A stretch of DNA of 64,000 nt from Cryptomeria japonica (taxonomy: Eukaryota; Streptophyta; Pinopsida; Cupressales; Cupressaceae). The notes beneath the pieces were generated by a model that was given only the letters and a program-made list of their open reading frames with translations, made no database searches and had not been told where the DNA came from. The position numbers and the translations under genes were made by a program. Where the stretch lies: contig NC_081410.1 in assembly GCF_030272615.1 (NCBI RefSeq), positions 261,134,437-261,198,436 on the forward strand. The letters run 5' to 3'. The number at the start of each line of letters is the position of its first letter. Position 1 is the first letter of the stretch. This document shows, in pieces, positions 33,480 through 44,970 of this stretch.

Positions 33480-34150
33480 AGATAATTTCATGGAATATCA
33501 GAGGGTTGAACGCCCCCCACAAGAAGGATGTGTTGCGTAATATTGTTAGAGATCATAAACCGGATGTAGTTCTTATTCAGGAAACTAAGATGTGTAAGGA
33601 TAAAGTGGCAAAAATTAGAATTTTCAAAAATAATAGGGTGATTAGTACTAGCTCGAAGGGTGCCTCAGGAGGCACAACTATCTTTTGGAATCAGAATTCC
33701 ATTAAAGGTAAGGAAATTGCTTCAGGGGTTAACAGGACCTCCATTTTGCTTGAGCATATTAGGGATAACTTTGTCTGGGTTATCTCTAATATCTATGCAC
33801 CTAATACTAAAGCTGGAAGAGCTAAATTTTGGAGGAGTCTGGCAGAAGAGAGACAAAGGTTTTTAGATAAAAGCTGGATGATTATGGGAGATTTCAATAC
33901 TCCCTTAAAAGAGGATGAAAATATGGGAGGCCTTCCTTTGTAGTTAGATGGAAGATAAGATCTCATGGACTTTATCAATGATCAAGCTTTGATGGATGTG
34001 GATCTTAGAGGGATTAATTATACCTGGACCAATAGAAGAATTGGCCCTGATCTCATTCAATTTAGGTTGGATAGATCCCTAATCTCCCCCGATTGGCTCT
34101 CTAAGTATAATTGTTCTTTGGCATCTATCATTAAGATTGGTTCTGATCAT
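33476..34150 (+). pseudogene. LINE ORF2: APE-type endonuclease domain
   Basis: It starts MKIISWNIRGLNAPHKK at 33476. Catalytic motifs are visible in order: WNIRG (Asn), LIQETK (Glu), YAPN, GDFNTPL (Asp and Asn), LDRSLIS and SDHYPIS (Asp-His). Stops at 33941 (TAG) and 33956 (TAA) stand where Gln is expected. The domain nicks target DNA to start target-primed reverse transcription. All catalytic residues are still encoded despite the stops. Confidence 0.85.
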
Positions 34151-36122
34151 TATCCTATCTCTTTCACTGCCAATCCTACTTCCTCTAAATGTAATTTTCC
34201 ATTTAGATTTGAAAAAGTATGGTTATCCCACCCCTCTCTGGAAAACTTTGTTTCTGAGTGGTGGAATTTGAAGGTTGAGGGTACTGCTTTATTTCGAGTG
34301 GCCAAAAAGCTTAATATTATCAAAGCCAAAGTCAAAATTCGGAATAAAGAGACTTTTGGAGATATCTTCAAAATGAAATCCAATATTAAGATAGATATTA
34401 AAGAAGTTCAGGATAAAATTCAAGTGGAAGGCCTTTATGAGGATTTGAGGAATTCTGATGCTCTTAAGCATAGGGCGGCTAACAAAATCTCTAATTTATC
34501 TAGTAATAGGGGTATTTTGTCGGATGAAGATGAAATTAGAAAGGAAGCTATGGATTTCTTTAGTAATCTTTTGGGTGGTGAGGATTCTCTGGATATCAAA
34601 AATCAAAATCTTCTTGCTCAAGCTATCCCTACCATTTTAAATGAGGATGACAACAAATTTTTTTCTAGGATCCCTTCGAATTAGGAGATCAAAAAGGCAG
34701 TTTTTTCCTTGGAGACAAGTCTCTTGGTTCAGATGGATTCCCTATGTTATTCTTTCAATTTTTTTTGAATATTGTGGAGAATGACATTTGTAATGGTGTT
34801 AAAGAATTCTTTGGGTCTAGATGGCTTCTCAAAGAACTCAATGCTACCTTTATTGTCCTCATCCCTAAGATCCCTGGAGCTGATTCTCTCAATAAGTTTA
34901 GACCTATTAGTCTTTGTAATTCTTTTTACAAGATAATATCTAAGGTGCTCACTTCTAGAATGCTGGATATCCTTCCTCGCACAATTTATGCCCAACAAAA
35001 TGGTTTTGTCCCTGGTAGACATATTTTGGATTCCATCATTTTGGTTCATGAGAATATTCATTCTCTAATTGTCACTAAAAAATAGGGCTTTTTTCTGAAG
35101 CTGGATATGTCCAAGGCCTATGACAGAGTGAATTGGCAATTCATTTTCAGAATTATGAAAGCTTTTGTGTTTGGGGAAAAGGTGATTCAACTATGTTCTC
35201 AGTTAACCTCTTCTATTGTTATTGTTAATGGATCTCCCTCTAGTTTTTTCAAAAGTTCTAGAGGCCTAAGATAGGGGATCATATCTCTCCTATCTTATTT
35301 ACTATTTTGGTAGAAAGTTTTGGTAGATTTATTATGAGAAGTGTGGAGGAAGGGAAAATCAAAGGCCTTAAGCCTTTCTTGTCCAACTTAAGCTGTACCC
35401 ATGAATAGTTCGTAGATTACTCTATTACCATGGGAGAAGCTACCATAAGAGAAGCTAGAAATATGAAGATTGTCATGAATTCCTATGAAGCTGCTTCTAG
35501 GCAAAAAATAAACTGGGATAAGAATTCTTTGTTCTTCATCAACACCCCTGTGGATAGACAAAGAAGGATTGAAAGGATACTTGGATGTAATATTGTGGAG
35601 TTTCCTTCTACTTATCTGGGTCTCCCTCTATGCTTAAAGCCTTCAAAGAATTTCTGGATGAAGCTGGTTGATAGATTTAATTCCAAACTGGGTGGGTGGA
35701 AGGGAGCCCTCCTCAGCCAAGTGGGTGAGATGACGATGCTTAAGGCTACTCTTCAAAATCTTCCTATCCATGCCCTTATTCTGTTTAAGATCCCCAGGAA
35801 GTTTGCTGAGGCTATTGAAAAAATACAAAAAAAATTCTTATGGTCGGGAGTGGAAGATAAAAATAGAATCCCCCTTATTGCCTGGAATAATATTTGCACT
35901 CCTAAGGCTTTTGGGGGCCTGGGAATAAGGAACATTATGACTATGAACAATGCCCTGTTAGCTAAAAAAATTTGGAGAATGAAAGGGGAAGAAAGGGAAT
36001 GGAATTCCATTTGGAAAAAGAAATACCTTCATATGCAACCATCTGATGAAGAATTTATGGATAATTCATTCCTTGTGGATGGCTTTGCTATTTGGAATGC
36101 TATTCAAACGACTAAAGTCTAG
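34151..36122 (+). pseudogene. LINE ORF2: reverse transcriptase
   Basis: Fragments in several frames give the RT order: SLGSDGFPMLFFQFF (34720), LIPKIPGADSLNKFRPISLCN (34860), GFVPGRHILDSI (34999), LKLDMSKAYDRV (35097) and RGLR*GI for RGLRQGD (35259). The catalytic region is at about 35405, where EQFVDD reads E*FVDY: the Gln codon is a stop and the second Asp is Tyr. Thumb/connection motifs LGLPLCLKPSKNFW and KFLWSGVEDKNRIPL follow (35430-36120, one open frame). At least two frameshifts. Confidence 0.85.
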
Positions 36123-37538
36123 GCTGCTGTTGGAAGAAAGTGGAAACTGGGTAATGGGAGAATTATCAGATTCTAGGAGGACAGATGGCTAATGGATAAA
36201 CCGCTAGAGGAAATCCCCATTCTTAATGAATGGAAAGATTGGTTTAAAAGTAGCTATGGAGACCTTGTTAGGGACTATTGGAGAAATGGTAAGTGGATTG
36301 AGTTTAGCTAGGTTTGTCCAGGCCTAAGATTTTTGGAGACCTTGCTCTCCTCCAAAATCTTCATGGAGCATTCTGAGGATTGTATGATTTGGAAGGAAAC
36401 TTCTGATGGGTGATATTTTTTTTCTTCAGCTGTCTCTATACATTACAAAGTTTTAGATGAGATTCCTCGCTGGGCGAAAGTGTGGATGAAGAATTTGACT
36501 CCCAAAATTAATATCTTCTTTTGGATCTTTATCTAAAATAAGGTGCTAACCCTTGATAATCTCCATAAGCATGGATTTGTTTTTCCTAATAGGTGCTCTC
36601 TTTGCTACAGGGAGGAGGAGTCTGCCTGCCATATCCTCTACCAGTGCACTTTCAGTCAGGATATTTGGAATATAATTCTTAATAAGTGGAAGTTGAGCTG
36701 GGTTTTCCTGAACTCACTGGAAGAGTTCTGGCAGCAATGGTTTTGCCCTAGCTCTAATTCTAATAATGTTGAGCTTTGGAAACTTATTCTCCCCATTGTC
36801 ATGTGGAACATTTGGAAGGAGCGTAACAACAGGATTTTTAGGGAAAAAAGTGTGAACCCTGAAGTGGTGGTGGATAAAATTTATAGAGGGATCCATGATT
36901 GCTTATATGGTATTGGTACTGGATTATCTGCTAAAGAAGATTTTAATGAAAGATGAAACCTTTCCAATAGAAAAAATAGCAAGGATAAAGGTAGAGAAGG
37001 TCTTTTCTGGAGCTTTCCCCCTCAAGGATGGATCAAGGCCAATTTCGATGGGGCATCTAAGGGAAATCTTGGCAATGCTGGATATAGGGGAATTGACAAG
37101 AATTTTGCTAAAGGTTGTCTTGTGGCTATTGCTGGTCCTTTGGGTAACCAAACGAGCCATTATGTTGAAGCTTCGACTGCCCTTAATACTCTGATTATTG
37201 CTAAAAATCTCAATCATGACAAATTATGGTTGGAGGGAGATTCTCTTCATATTATTAAATGTCTAAAGGGTGAAACTGAGCCTTCATGGTCAATCAAAAA
37301 TATCATTTTTAAGGCCAGAGAAATTATTACTAGTTTTAAATTTGTTATTATTGAGCATGCCTTTAGGGAAAAGAATGCCGTTGTGGACGGTCTTGCTAAC
37401 CTTGGTGTTATATCCAAAAAACAAAGCATATGGAATGGTGAAGATAATATTGATTTCAATATTAAAGACCTCATTAAAAAGGACAAAATTATGGGGAAAG
37501 AAAGATTGCATTTTAATCACAGTTGTATTAATGATTAA
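36123..37538 (+). pseudogene. LINE ORF2 C-terminus: zinc-finger-like region and RNase H
   Basis: CSLCYREEESACHILYQC at about 36597-36650 is the CxxC...HxxxxC cluster of the plant zf-RVT region. RNase H is at 37020-37538: ANFDGASKGN (first Asp), HYVEASTALNTLI (Glu), LEGDS (Asp) and NAVVDGLANLG (last Asp). All four catalytic acids are present in this copy. The RNase H frame is open from 37122 to 37538. Plant L1 elements commonly carry a C-terminal RNase H. Confidence 0.8.
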
Positions 37539-37707
37539 ACATCAAAACTTTAAAAAGGAGATGATAACTTGTTAGAAGGGTAGAGTTTTAAATAAGAATA
37601 TTAAAAATTTGTATGCTTTGTGGGTGCTTATTTTCAAGTGTCCGAGTGTCATCTGTAAGCTCGCTTTGAATTTGCTGAAGCAGAAAAATTGCAGAACGAA
37701 TTCAAGA

Positions 37708-39399
37708 ATGGGAGGTGGCCTTAGAAGAGAGGAACCCAGTAACCTTTCTAGATGGCAGGAGATGCCCAAGGTTTGGATGAAGCTGGAGAAGGGTTTTATG
37801 ATGCCGTTCATGGAAACACTGGTGGATTATGACAAAAGCAAAGTTAACTTGGCGGTTACTAGAGTGACTGAAAACTGGAAAAATGGCACTTTCAAAATCC
37901 ATGGTGTCAAATTCAAGCTGGATGCAGACCTCATCTCTATGGTCATAGGTATGCCCCATACTGGTCTCAATTTCTTTAGGGACCTGAAAGTCTCCAATAA
38001 TGCTATGAAGCTCTTTCCGCGCAAAGATAAGGAGAGAGATAAATTAGTCAAAGCGGTCGGGGGGTATTCTGATGCGTCTAACATTAAAAAAATTTGGGGT
38101 TTTTTGCTTAATGCCATTATGAAGTATATCACTATGGAGGGTCACTTCACTAGGGTCCATACCTAGCACTTTGTGCTTCTGAACCACTTTAGGCATGAGA
38201 AAAGGGTGTCTCTTCCTTATTACCTTTTTAGGTCCCTGTCGCGCTTGCTGAACAAGCACATTAAGAATCCCTCTTCTCTTGTGCTACATTATGGTCTTAT
38301 TTTGCTCATTTATGAGCATTGTAAGATTTTGGCAATTCAGGAAAACAAAAGGATGCCAGTGTCCCCAGGCAAAGGCAAGAGGAAAATTGAAGATTTTGGG
38401 CCCAACAGGGATGAGCAAAAACAGAGTAAAAAGGCTAAAAAAGGCTCTGCGGAGAAAAATGTGGAGGACACTGATTTGAGCCATAAACATAAGGATGTGG
38501 AGGTTGATCCTAAGTATACAGGAAAAGAAGGTAGTGATATGGAGACTGATGATACTGACAGGGTGGAGAGTTGGAAAGATGAGGAAGTGGGGGAAGAGGA
38601 AGGAGGAGGAGAGGAAGATTCCGATCAGAAAAGATCGATCAAGGAAATATCCAGAAAGGACAGTGGTAATGAGAAGGAAAATTAGGAAGAGGATGAGTGT
38701 AATAAGGAGGAACCTACCCACAGTGTGAGCCCTGACGATCTCAACAACTAGCCAATGGAGGAGCCGGATAACCAGAAAAAATAGGAGGACAAGGAAATGG
38801 AAATAGAGCTAAACAAGGATAAAGAGGATACAAGCATGTAAAAGGATAGAGCTGGTGATGAGATGAATACTGGTACACTTATCCTGGATAAGCTTAGGCT
38901 CCAGTCTGATGCTCCTCTGGCTTTCAATAGATGGGTTTATGAAAGAATTAATAAAATGGAAAAAAAGGCTAAACATCAGGAAGAGCAGGGACAGAAAGGT
39001 GAAAGCAACCTGGGGAAATGGAAAAAGGAAATGGAAGAAAAGGTGGAGAAGCTGGAAGTTCAGATCAGAAAGCTAGAGGAAGGGAAGGCTTCCATGAAGA
39101 ACTTCCTGATTTTGATTCCAGAGATCCTCAACTCTGTGACCAAGAACATGGAGGAAATTGCCAAATACCTTTATGGTCCCAGCCCTACCAAGTCTATTGT
39201 GGACCTTGATGCTGAAGAGGCTACTACTGAGGCTGGGAATATGGATAGTGCTCCTGGAGGTGCGGCTAAAAGGACCAGGGCGAGCTTGAAAAAGGTTTCC
39301 TTGGCTTCTTCAAAGGAAATCCCAATTCTCAGGGAGAATATCAAAGAAATGCAAGGGATTAGCGAGAAATTGACTAATGCCCTTAAAAAGATAATGTAA
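37708..39399 (+). pseudogene. LINE ORF3: plant-mobile-domain-like domain, K/E linker and coiled coil
   Basis: It begins MGGGLRREEPSNLSRWQ about 170 bp after RNase H. One frame holds for 564 codons without a frameshift. Stops are TAG at 38164, 38683, 38749 and 38782 and TAA at 38839, each one transition from CAG or CAA. The N-terminal 190 residues form a helical domain (KIHGVKFKLDADLISMVIGM, then HFVLLNHFRHEKRVSLPYYL). A Lys/Glu/Asp-rich linker (38350-38850) follows, then a coiled coil (MEEKVEKLEVQIRKLEEGK) and a second C-terminal coil. No catalytic motif is seen. The LINE at 50136-58134 lacks such an ORF, so it was probably gained by this LINE lineage. Confidence 0.7.
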
Positions 39400-39552
39400 T
39401 TTGTCTTTTTTCTATTTTTACTGGTAGTTTTGTAGTACTTTGCTGGTTTTTTCGTTGTCTATCCCATTTAGTTTCATAATGCTTCTATCTTTTATGGTTC
39501 CTTTGTAAAGGGTTTTGGGGTCCCTTCAAAACCTGATTTTCCCGTAATCAAA
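39400..39552 (+). other. LINE 3' untranslated region
   Basis: A T-rich 153-bp segment ends ccttcaaaacctgattttcc then gtaatcaaaa, directly at the target duplication. The A-run tail is very short. No polyadenylation signal of the standard type is obvious. Confidence 0.6.
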
Positions 39553-39571
39553 AACAAAGATGGATGGAATT

Positions 39572-41118
39572 CCTCTGCGAGTATGATTTTGAGGTTCAAT
39601 ATATTCAGGGGAAAGAGAATGTAGTGACAAATGCTTTGATTTGTAGATGACATGAGGTTGCATCATTGTCCCTTGGGGTGGATTTGAGAGAGAGAATCCT
39701 TGGGATTCTTCCTCAGGACACCTAGTATCAGGAGGTTAGAGTCGTGACTAAGACTGGAAGACCATTAAAGGGAAGATATTTTGGATATAACCTTGAGGCA
39801 GATGATCTTCTTCGACATCTTGGGTGTATCTTTGTACCTCCATTGGATGGACGTCGTACTTTGATCATGAATAAGGCCCATCGTGCACCTTACTCGGCAC
39901 ATCCTGGTGTCAAGAAGATGTACACAGATGTGAGACAAATATATCATTGGGCTAGAATGAAACATGACATTGTTGATTTTGTGTCGAAGTGTTTAGAATG
40001 TTAGCTGGTGAAGGTAGAGCATCAGTACCCTACAGGGCTTACAACCTAATTTAGTACCGGATTGGAAATAGGACATCATTTCCATGGATTTCATACTTGG
40101 GTTGCCTATTTCTTCGCGTTGTCACGACACCATCATGGTCATTGTTGCATGATTGACCAAAGATGCTCATTTTGTTCCCATTCAATGTTCTTGCACAACA
40201 ATAGTGGTGGCATGAGTTTTCATGGAAGATGTGGTGAGGCTACATGGGATTCCTATGTAGATCATTTTGGATAGAGATCTTGTCTTTACTTCATCATTGT
40301 GGACCTCACTTCAACATGCTTTAGGGACCCAGTTGAACTTTAGATCAGCTTATCACCCAGAGATCGATGGTCAGATGGAGCACGTGAATTGGGTTTTGGA
40401 GGACATGCTTCACATGTATGTTATGGACCAACAATCGTGCTGAAAGAAATATCTTTATCTAGTGGAGTTTGTTTATGATAGTGGATATCATAGCTCCATA
40501 GGTATGTCTCGCTTCAAGGCATTGTATAGTCATCCTTGCCATAATCCTTTGAGTTGGGATTAGTTAGAGAACAAGGTCCGTATAGGATCGGATATACTTT
40601 GAGAGATGGAGTAACATGTTGAGCAAATTAATGAGCATTTGGTAGTAGTGTAGGATAGGAAGAAGAAGTATGCCAATGCTCACAGAGTGGATCCTTAGTT
40701 TTCTGTTGGAGACCGAGTATTCTTGAGAGTGCGTCCGCGAAAGAGTTCGATCTTTTATGGAAAGGGTTCTAAGTTGGCACCTTGCTTTGGTGGCCATTTT
40801 GAGATCCTCAAGAGGATAGGACCTATTGCCTACTGTCCTACCTTTCCACCAAGCCTATCCCGCATCCACGATGTCTTTCATGTTTATGTTCTTAGACCTT
40901 ATCATCCTGATGTGACCCATGTTCTTTATTGGAATGCATTGCAGGTTGAGGACGAGCAACTTTCCATGGAGCCCGTGCACACTCTACAGCATCGGGGTTT
41001 GACCCTCAGGGGTCGTACCATCGACCAGGTAAGGGTCCTATGGGACCCAAATGATGACACCTCAACTACATGGGAGGATGCAGTGAAGATGAGAGATCTT
41101 TACCCTTATCTATTTTAG
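39572..41118 (+). pseudogene. Chromovirus RNase H end, integrase and chromodomain-like tail
   Basis: After EYDFEVQYIQGKENVVTNAL come the integrase zinc-binding region (HRAPYSAHPGVKKMYTDVR ... VSKCLEC, 39868-40004), core motifs MDFILGLP and VPIQCSC, RDLVFTSS (Asp) and a Gln-rich SAYHPEIDGQME (Glu region, about 40340). An open stretch 40723-41118 holds RVRPRKSSIF, HDVFHVYVLRPY and a final VRVLWDPNDDTSTTWEDAV, which matches the chromodomain of Ty3 chromoviruses. Stops are frequent in the core and rare in the tail. Integrase inserts cDNA; the chromodomain would target heterochromatin. Confidence 0.85.
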
Positions 41119-41141
41119 GCTTCCAGGAGTAAGCCTAATTT

Positions 41142-41155
41142 TGGGGGGGTGGAGA
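41142..41155 (+). other. Chromovirus polypurine tract
   Basis: gggggggtggaga lies immediately before the 3' LTR start TGTAGTACC, as required for plus-strand priming. Confidence 0.85.
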
Positions 41156-42816
41156 TGTAGTACCCCTACCTCGATCAAACTTTTTAGATACTTATTTTGA
41201 CTATGGTTGACTTTTTCATTGGATATTAGTGGATACATTATATGGTGATGTTTTATTCAGTTATTATGCTATGTCATTTTATACTTTGATTTGAGATTCA
41301 GTGAATGTTGTTTACGCATTATTTCCTTATTGATGGTTAGATGTTAATTTTATTGGATTACTGAGCATGGACTAACACATTTACTTTATGCATTATGTAT
41401 ATGTTATCATGTATGTGTGTAAGTGTATGGGGTGTGAGGAGATGATTTTCCTTCACTCACTTTGGTGATACAGGGAACATCATGATTCTCCTTCGCTGGT
41501 GTGTCCATCATGTTTGAACATATACATATGTGTGCATGGTTTGGTGATGCAAGAATTGTAGATACAAGGTACTGATTTCACCTGGTTCCATAGGTTTGAG
41601 CGTACCTAAATAATCCGATGGAAGTGGAGGAGATAGTCTTGAGGCCCTAAGTTTAACCCTTAGTCTTGCTCGTCACTGAGCATTGTCAGTCGTCGGTCAA
41701 CCTTCCTTTGTTGGTATGCAGGTCGTGTTTCTGTTTTGCTTTGTCGGTTTGCAGGTTATGCACCTTTGAATTTATATTACTCTCTTATGATTTTAATGAC
41801 TAATTAATTATTAATACCCTATGGATATTAATAATTAATAAATATTGCGTTTGTAAATTAAATTTAGAAATAAATGATTAAGTGTATTTTTTATGTTTTA
41901 ATAGATTTATTGATTATTTTACTTGACTAGTTAAAAATCAAATTGTTGATTTAATTAAGGAAATGTTATATTATGTTTTTCAATTTTTTTTAAAAAAAGG
42001 ATAAGTTATTTTACCTTTATGAAATGTTAATGTTTAAATTGATTTTACATTTTGAAAAAAAAAAGAAATGATTTCAAATTTGAAATTTTTTCTATTTTTC
42101 ATTTTAAATTGAAATTTGTCCTAAAAGGGATATTTTTGGAGAAAATGCTTTATAATGGGAAATTTTCTTTCAAAATTTTTGATCTGGCATTTGGGGAAAT
42201 ATTTTCTGGGAAGTCTGTGTGTGTGGAATTTGGTTGGAAATTGTGGTTGGAGAATTTGTTTGGTGGTTGGAGGCTTGCTCTTCTCCAAATTGTTCTTCCT
42301 AGAAAGCTTACCAGGTTAATGTTTTGATTCTTTCATTTTGGTAAAACTTTGTTTTAAAATCAATTCTCTGTTAAGTTCGTGAGTTGTGTTTGAAAGAAAC
42401 TTAAATTGGTGTTTTTAATTTCTCTATCTGTTTGTTAAAAATTTATAGTTCTCCATTGTTGAAAATGGGGGGAGGGTGTTATGTTGCCAAAATTTTCCAT
42501 TTTGGGCAAACCTGGGAACTTGGGTGTGTTTTGAAATTGCTTGAAAAAAAAAAGAATTTGGAAAAAAAAACTTACATACCCTGTGTTGTGTTTTCAAAAC
42601 CCTATTAAAAAAAAAAAAGATTACTGTCAAAAGGAAAATTTGTGGTTTTTAATGTGCTGAGGTTTGCATTTTAAATTTACTGGTTTAAAAAAAAAATTTG
42701 GGTTATGGAATTGGTTTGGTTTTGGGTTTTTAAAAAAAAAATTAAAAAAAAATTATTTACACTCTTTTCAAGTGTTTTAGTTTAATCCCTTCGGGGTTTC
42801 CTGACGGGGTGTTACA
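41156..42816 (+). repeat. 3' LTR of the chromovirus (1,661 bp)
   Basis: It matches 21822-23527, ends gtgttaca and is followed by GGAAA. Apparent reading frames inside both LTRs (for example 22849-23052 and 42052-42327) differ between copies and are not genes. Confidence 0.93.
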
Positions 42817-42821
42817 GGAAA

Positions 42822-44970
42822 CAACATCTAATGAATTTGGCATAAGACACGATTCTGGTAGAGGGTTCCCCACCCAAAATAGCCTAATGACTAATAATTG
42901 TTTGTGGGGAACATAAGGAAATAATATCCTTTCTCATGGTACCCCTACTCAATGTTATTTCTAAGAATACTATGATATAAGAACTTGACATTTTTATTTT
43001 GAATATATACATTTCTAAATAGTTAATATTCCTAGTAAAATTCACATACTTATCTCTTAGCATTTTTTCAAAGATTATAAAATTAAATAAATCTTTAAAT
43101 AGCATTTTAATTGTCTTTTAGTATTTTACCATGTAGTTGTAACCATCAAGCCCTATAGTCTAATATCTCAACTAAGCTAGTAGTGAACTAAATCATATAT
43201 ATCAACCATTTTTTAAGAGTCAACAGACAACTCACACACTTCAATAGGGGGTTTTTCCTTGTGAGTAGGAGATTAGATTTGCATCTCAATAACAAATACT
43301 ATTGTAATGAAGGGTTTGAACAAAGGTTTTGTAATGCATGTACAAGGATTTGGTTTTAACAAGATCTATGCGACCTTAAATAATTATTTTTCAACAAGTA
43401 ATTATTTGAGAATTTAAATAATTTATAGATACCAAAAGATAAATCTTAATAGTTCCTATATAAAATTTCCTTTTTAATGAGTAAATAATTTAGAGGGAAA
43501 TTGGGTTATGATAGTTTGTTGTGCATGTATATGTTTATATTGTGTATGTGAGTGCAGTTTGTAAATATGTTTTTATTGTTTGTTCAATGTAAATGTTGCT
43601 CCTATTCTGTTGTGTGTGTATATGTGTATATTGTGTATGCAAATGCAATTTGTAAATGTTTTTTATATTGTTTCCATGATGCTAATTTTCTTCAAGGTTT
43701 TGTGCATGTATATGTGTAAAGTATGTATGTGAATGCAATTTGGAAATGTTTTACCCATCATGTTGTGCTTCGATCTATCCTATTGTATTCCATCACTTTT
43801 AATTTGTTCTTCTCTGCATCATAAGGTTTGAGATTTACTAAAATCTTATTTTTTTCATCTCTTTGCTTTGACTTTTTCTTTATTACAATCATAGGTTTAA
43901 AGTACATATCTATATCTATGTTTTCAATTATTCTCTCGTTCTTAATTGAGTCATAGGTCCATGTTGTCATTTCATGCCCTCATCAGTGCCTATTGATGAT
44001 AACTGATCCAAGAAATAGTAAAAGGTCATCTCCTAAGCTATTTGCAAAAAAAAATCATTTTAAAAAGGTCAATTTTTCTTTAACTTATGTAAATTCAAAG
44101 TTTTGACTTGGTTTCAAAACCTTCTTCGAACTTCAACAAGGTTTTTAGAATCTTGTCAGGCCTTGAAGTAGTTTTTGCAACCTCTTTTAGCTTCTCCTTT
44201 TGCAACCTCTTTTAGCTTCTCCTTTTGCCTTCCTCTTTCAGATCTTTCTTCTTTTAGCTAAGTCCTTTGCTTGTCATATTTTTTATATGGTTTTGAAACC
44301 TTTCTTGGGTTTTGATAAGGTTCTCAAAACCTCACTTTTCGCTAACAAGTATTCCTTTACTTGTGTCAGCCTTTTGATCAATCTATAAGCCTTCAAAGCT
44401 TTCTCCCAAAGGTTACAAAGATTTAAGTCTCCCTTTTTTGGTAATTTACAGTGGTTTTAAAATCATTGTTGGTTCTCGACATGGTTGTCACAACCATGTC
44501 ATAGAATAATATCCAACTTGGAATTTCTTTTTAAGTTGTCACTTCTTCAAAGAAAGAGTTATGTGCCTTTTTTGGGTGATGCACCATGTTGCCATGTGGT
44601 GCTATGGTGCATTGTGATGAAGTTTTTAGTCTTCAAGCCAAAGGGGAGGTGCAAAGAGATGACAAGTGGCAGCCTCTACACGAGCTCATTAATAGAGGGA
44701 ATGGGGCCCACCTTTCAACTATGATGGTGCTTTTTTGTCAAGACATGAACGTTTGCTAGGATGATTCTAAACTTCTTGTGGAGCATCAAGACATCCTACA
44801 TGGCAAGGTTTGCGATAGGCTTTTTCTTTTGCTGGAGCATACACTTTTTCTAGGGAAATATTACACTCTTAATGGAGCTAAAACTATCATAGGTGGCAGA
44901 GGATATGGTACATCTTTTCCCTTCATAGGTAGATATGCATTTAATTGGGTTCATCACAAGTTAGAAAAAA
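42822..44970. other. Intergenic sequence, no gene recognised
   Basis: No conserved frame is seen. Three imperfect repeats of about 95 bp containing gcatgtatatgtgtata and gcaatttgtaaatgttttt lie at 43515-43750. A 27-bp unit (ttgcaacctcttttagcttctcctttt) is tandemly duplicated at 44174-44227. The minus-strand frame at 43758-43970 is Lys/Asn-rich with no motif. Confidence 0.5.

Larger units (their letters stand above)
31834..39552 (+). mobile_element. L1-like LINE with a third ORF, inserted in the chromovirus RNase H
   Basis: A 19-bp direct repeat (aacaaagatggatggaatt) borders the insertion at 31815-31833 and 39553-39571. The chromovirus frame joins perfectly when it is removed. Order: leader, ORF1 with a zinc knuckle, ORF2 with endonuclease, RT, zinc-finger-like region and RNase H, then a separate ORF3 (37708-39399) and a short 3' untranslated region ending gtaatcaaaa at the duplication. 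The LINE is 7.7 kb long and looks full-length. Most stops are transitions. The third ORF is not part of the standard plant L1 plan. Confidence 0.88.
21822..42816 (+). mobile_element. Complete Ty3-type chromovirus, twice interrupted
   Basis: LTRs at 21822-23527 and 41156-42816 (TGTAGTACC...TTACA) are bordered by direct repeats GGAAA at 21817-21821 and 42817-42821. The internal order is primer site for tRNA-iMet, gag, protease, RT, RNase H, integrase and a C-terminal chromodomain-like segment, which is the chromovirus order. Removing the insertions 24787-29762 and 31834-39552 leaves about 8.3 kb of element. All enzymes carry stops and lost active-site residues. The LTRs differ at about 9 of the first 170 positions by eye, mostly transitions. 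Confidence 0.92.

Noticed and set aside
43758-43970. Minus-strand Lys/Asn-rich ORF of 70 codons
   Set aside because: AT-rich sequence, no motif, no neighbours and no sign of coding constraint.
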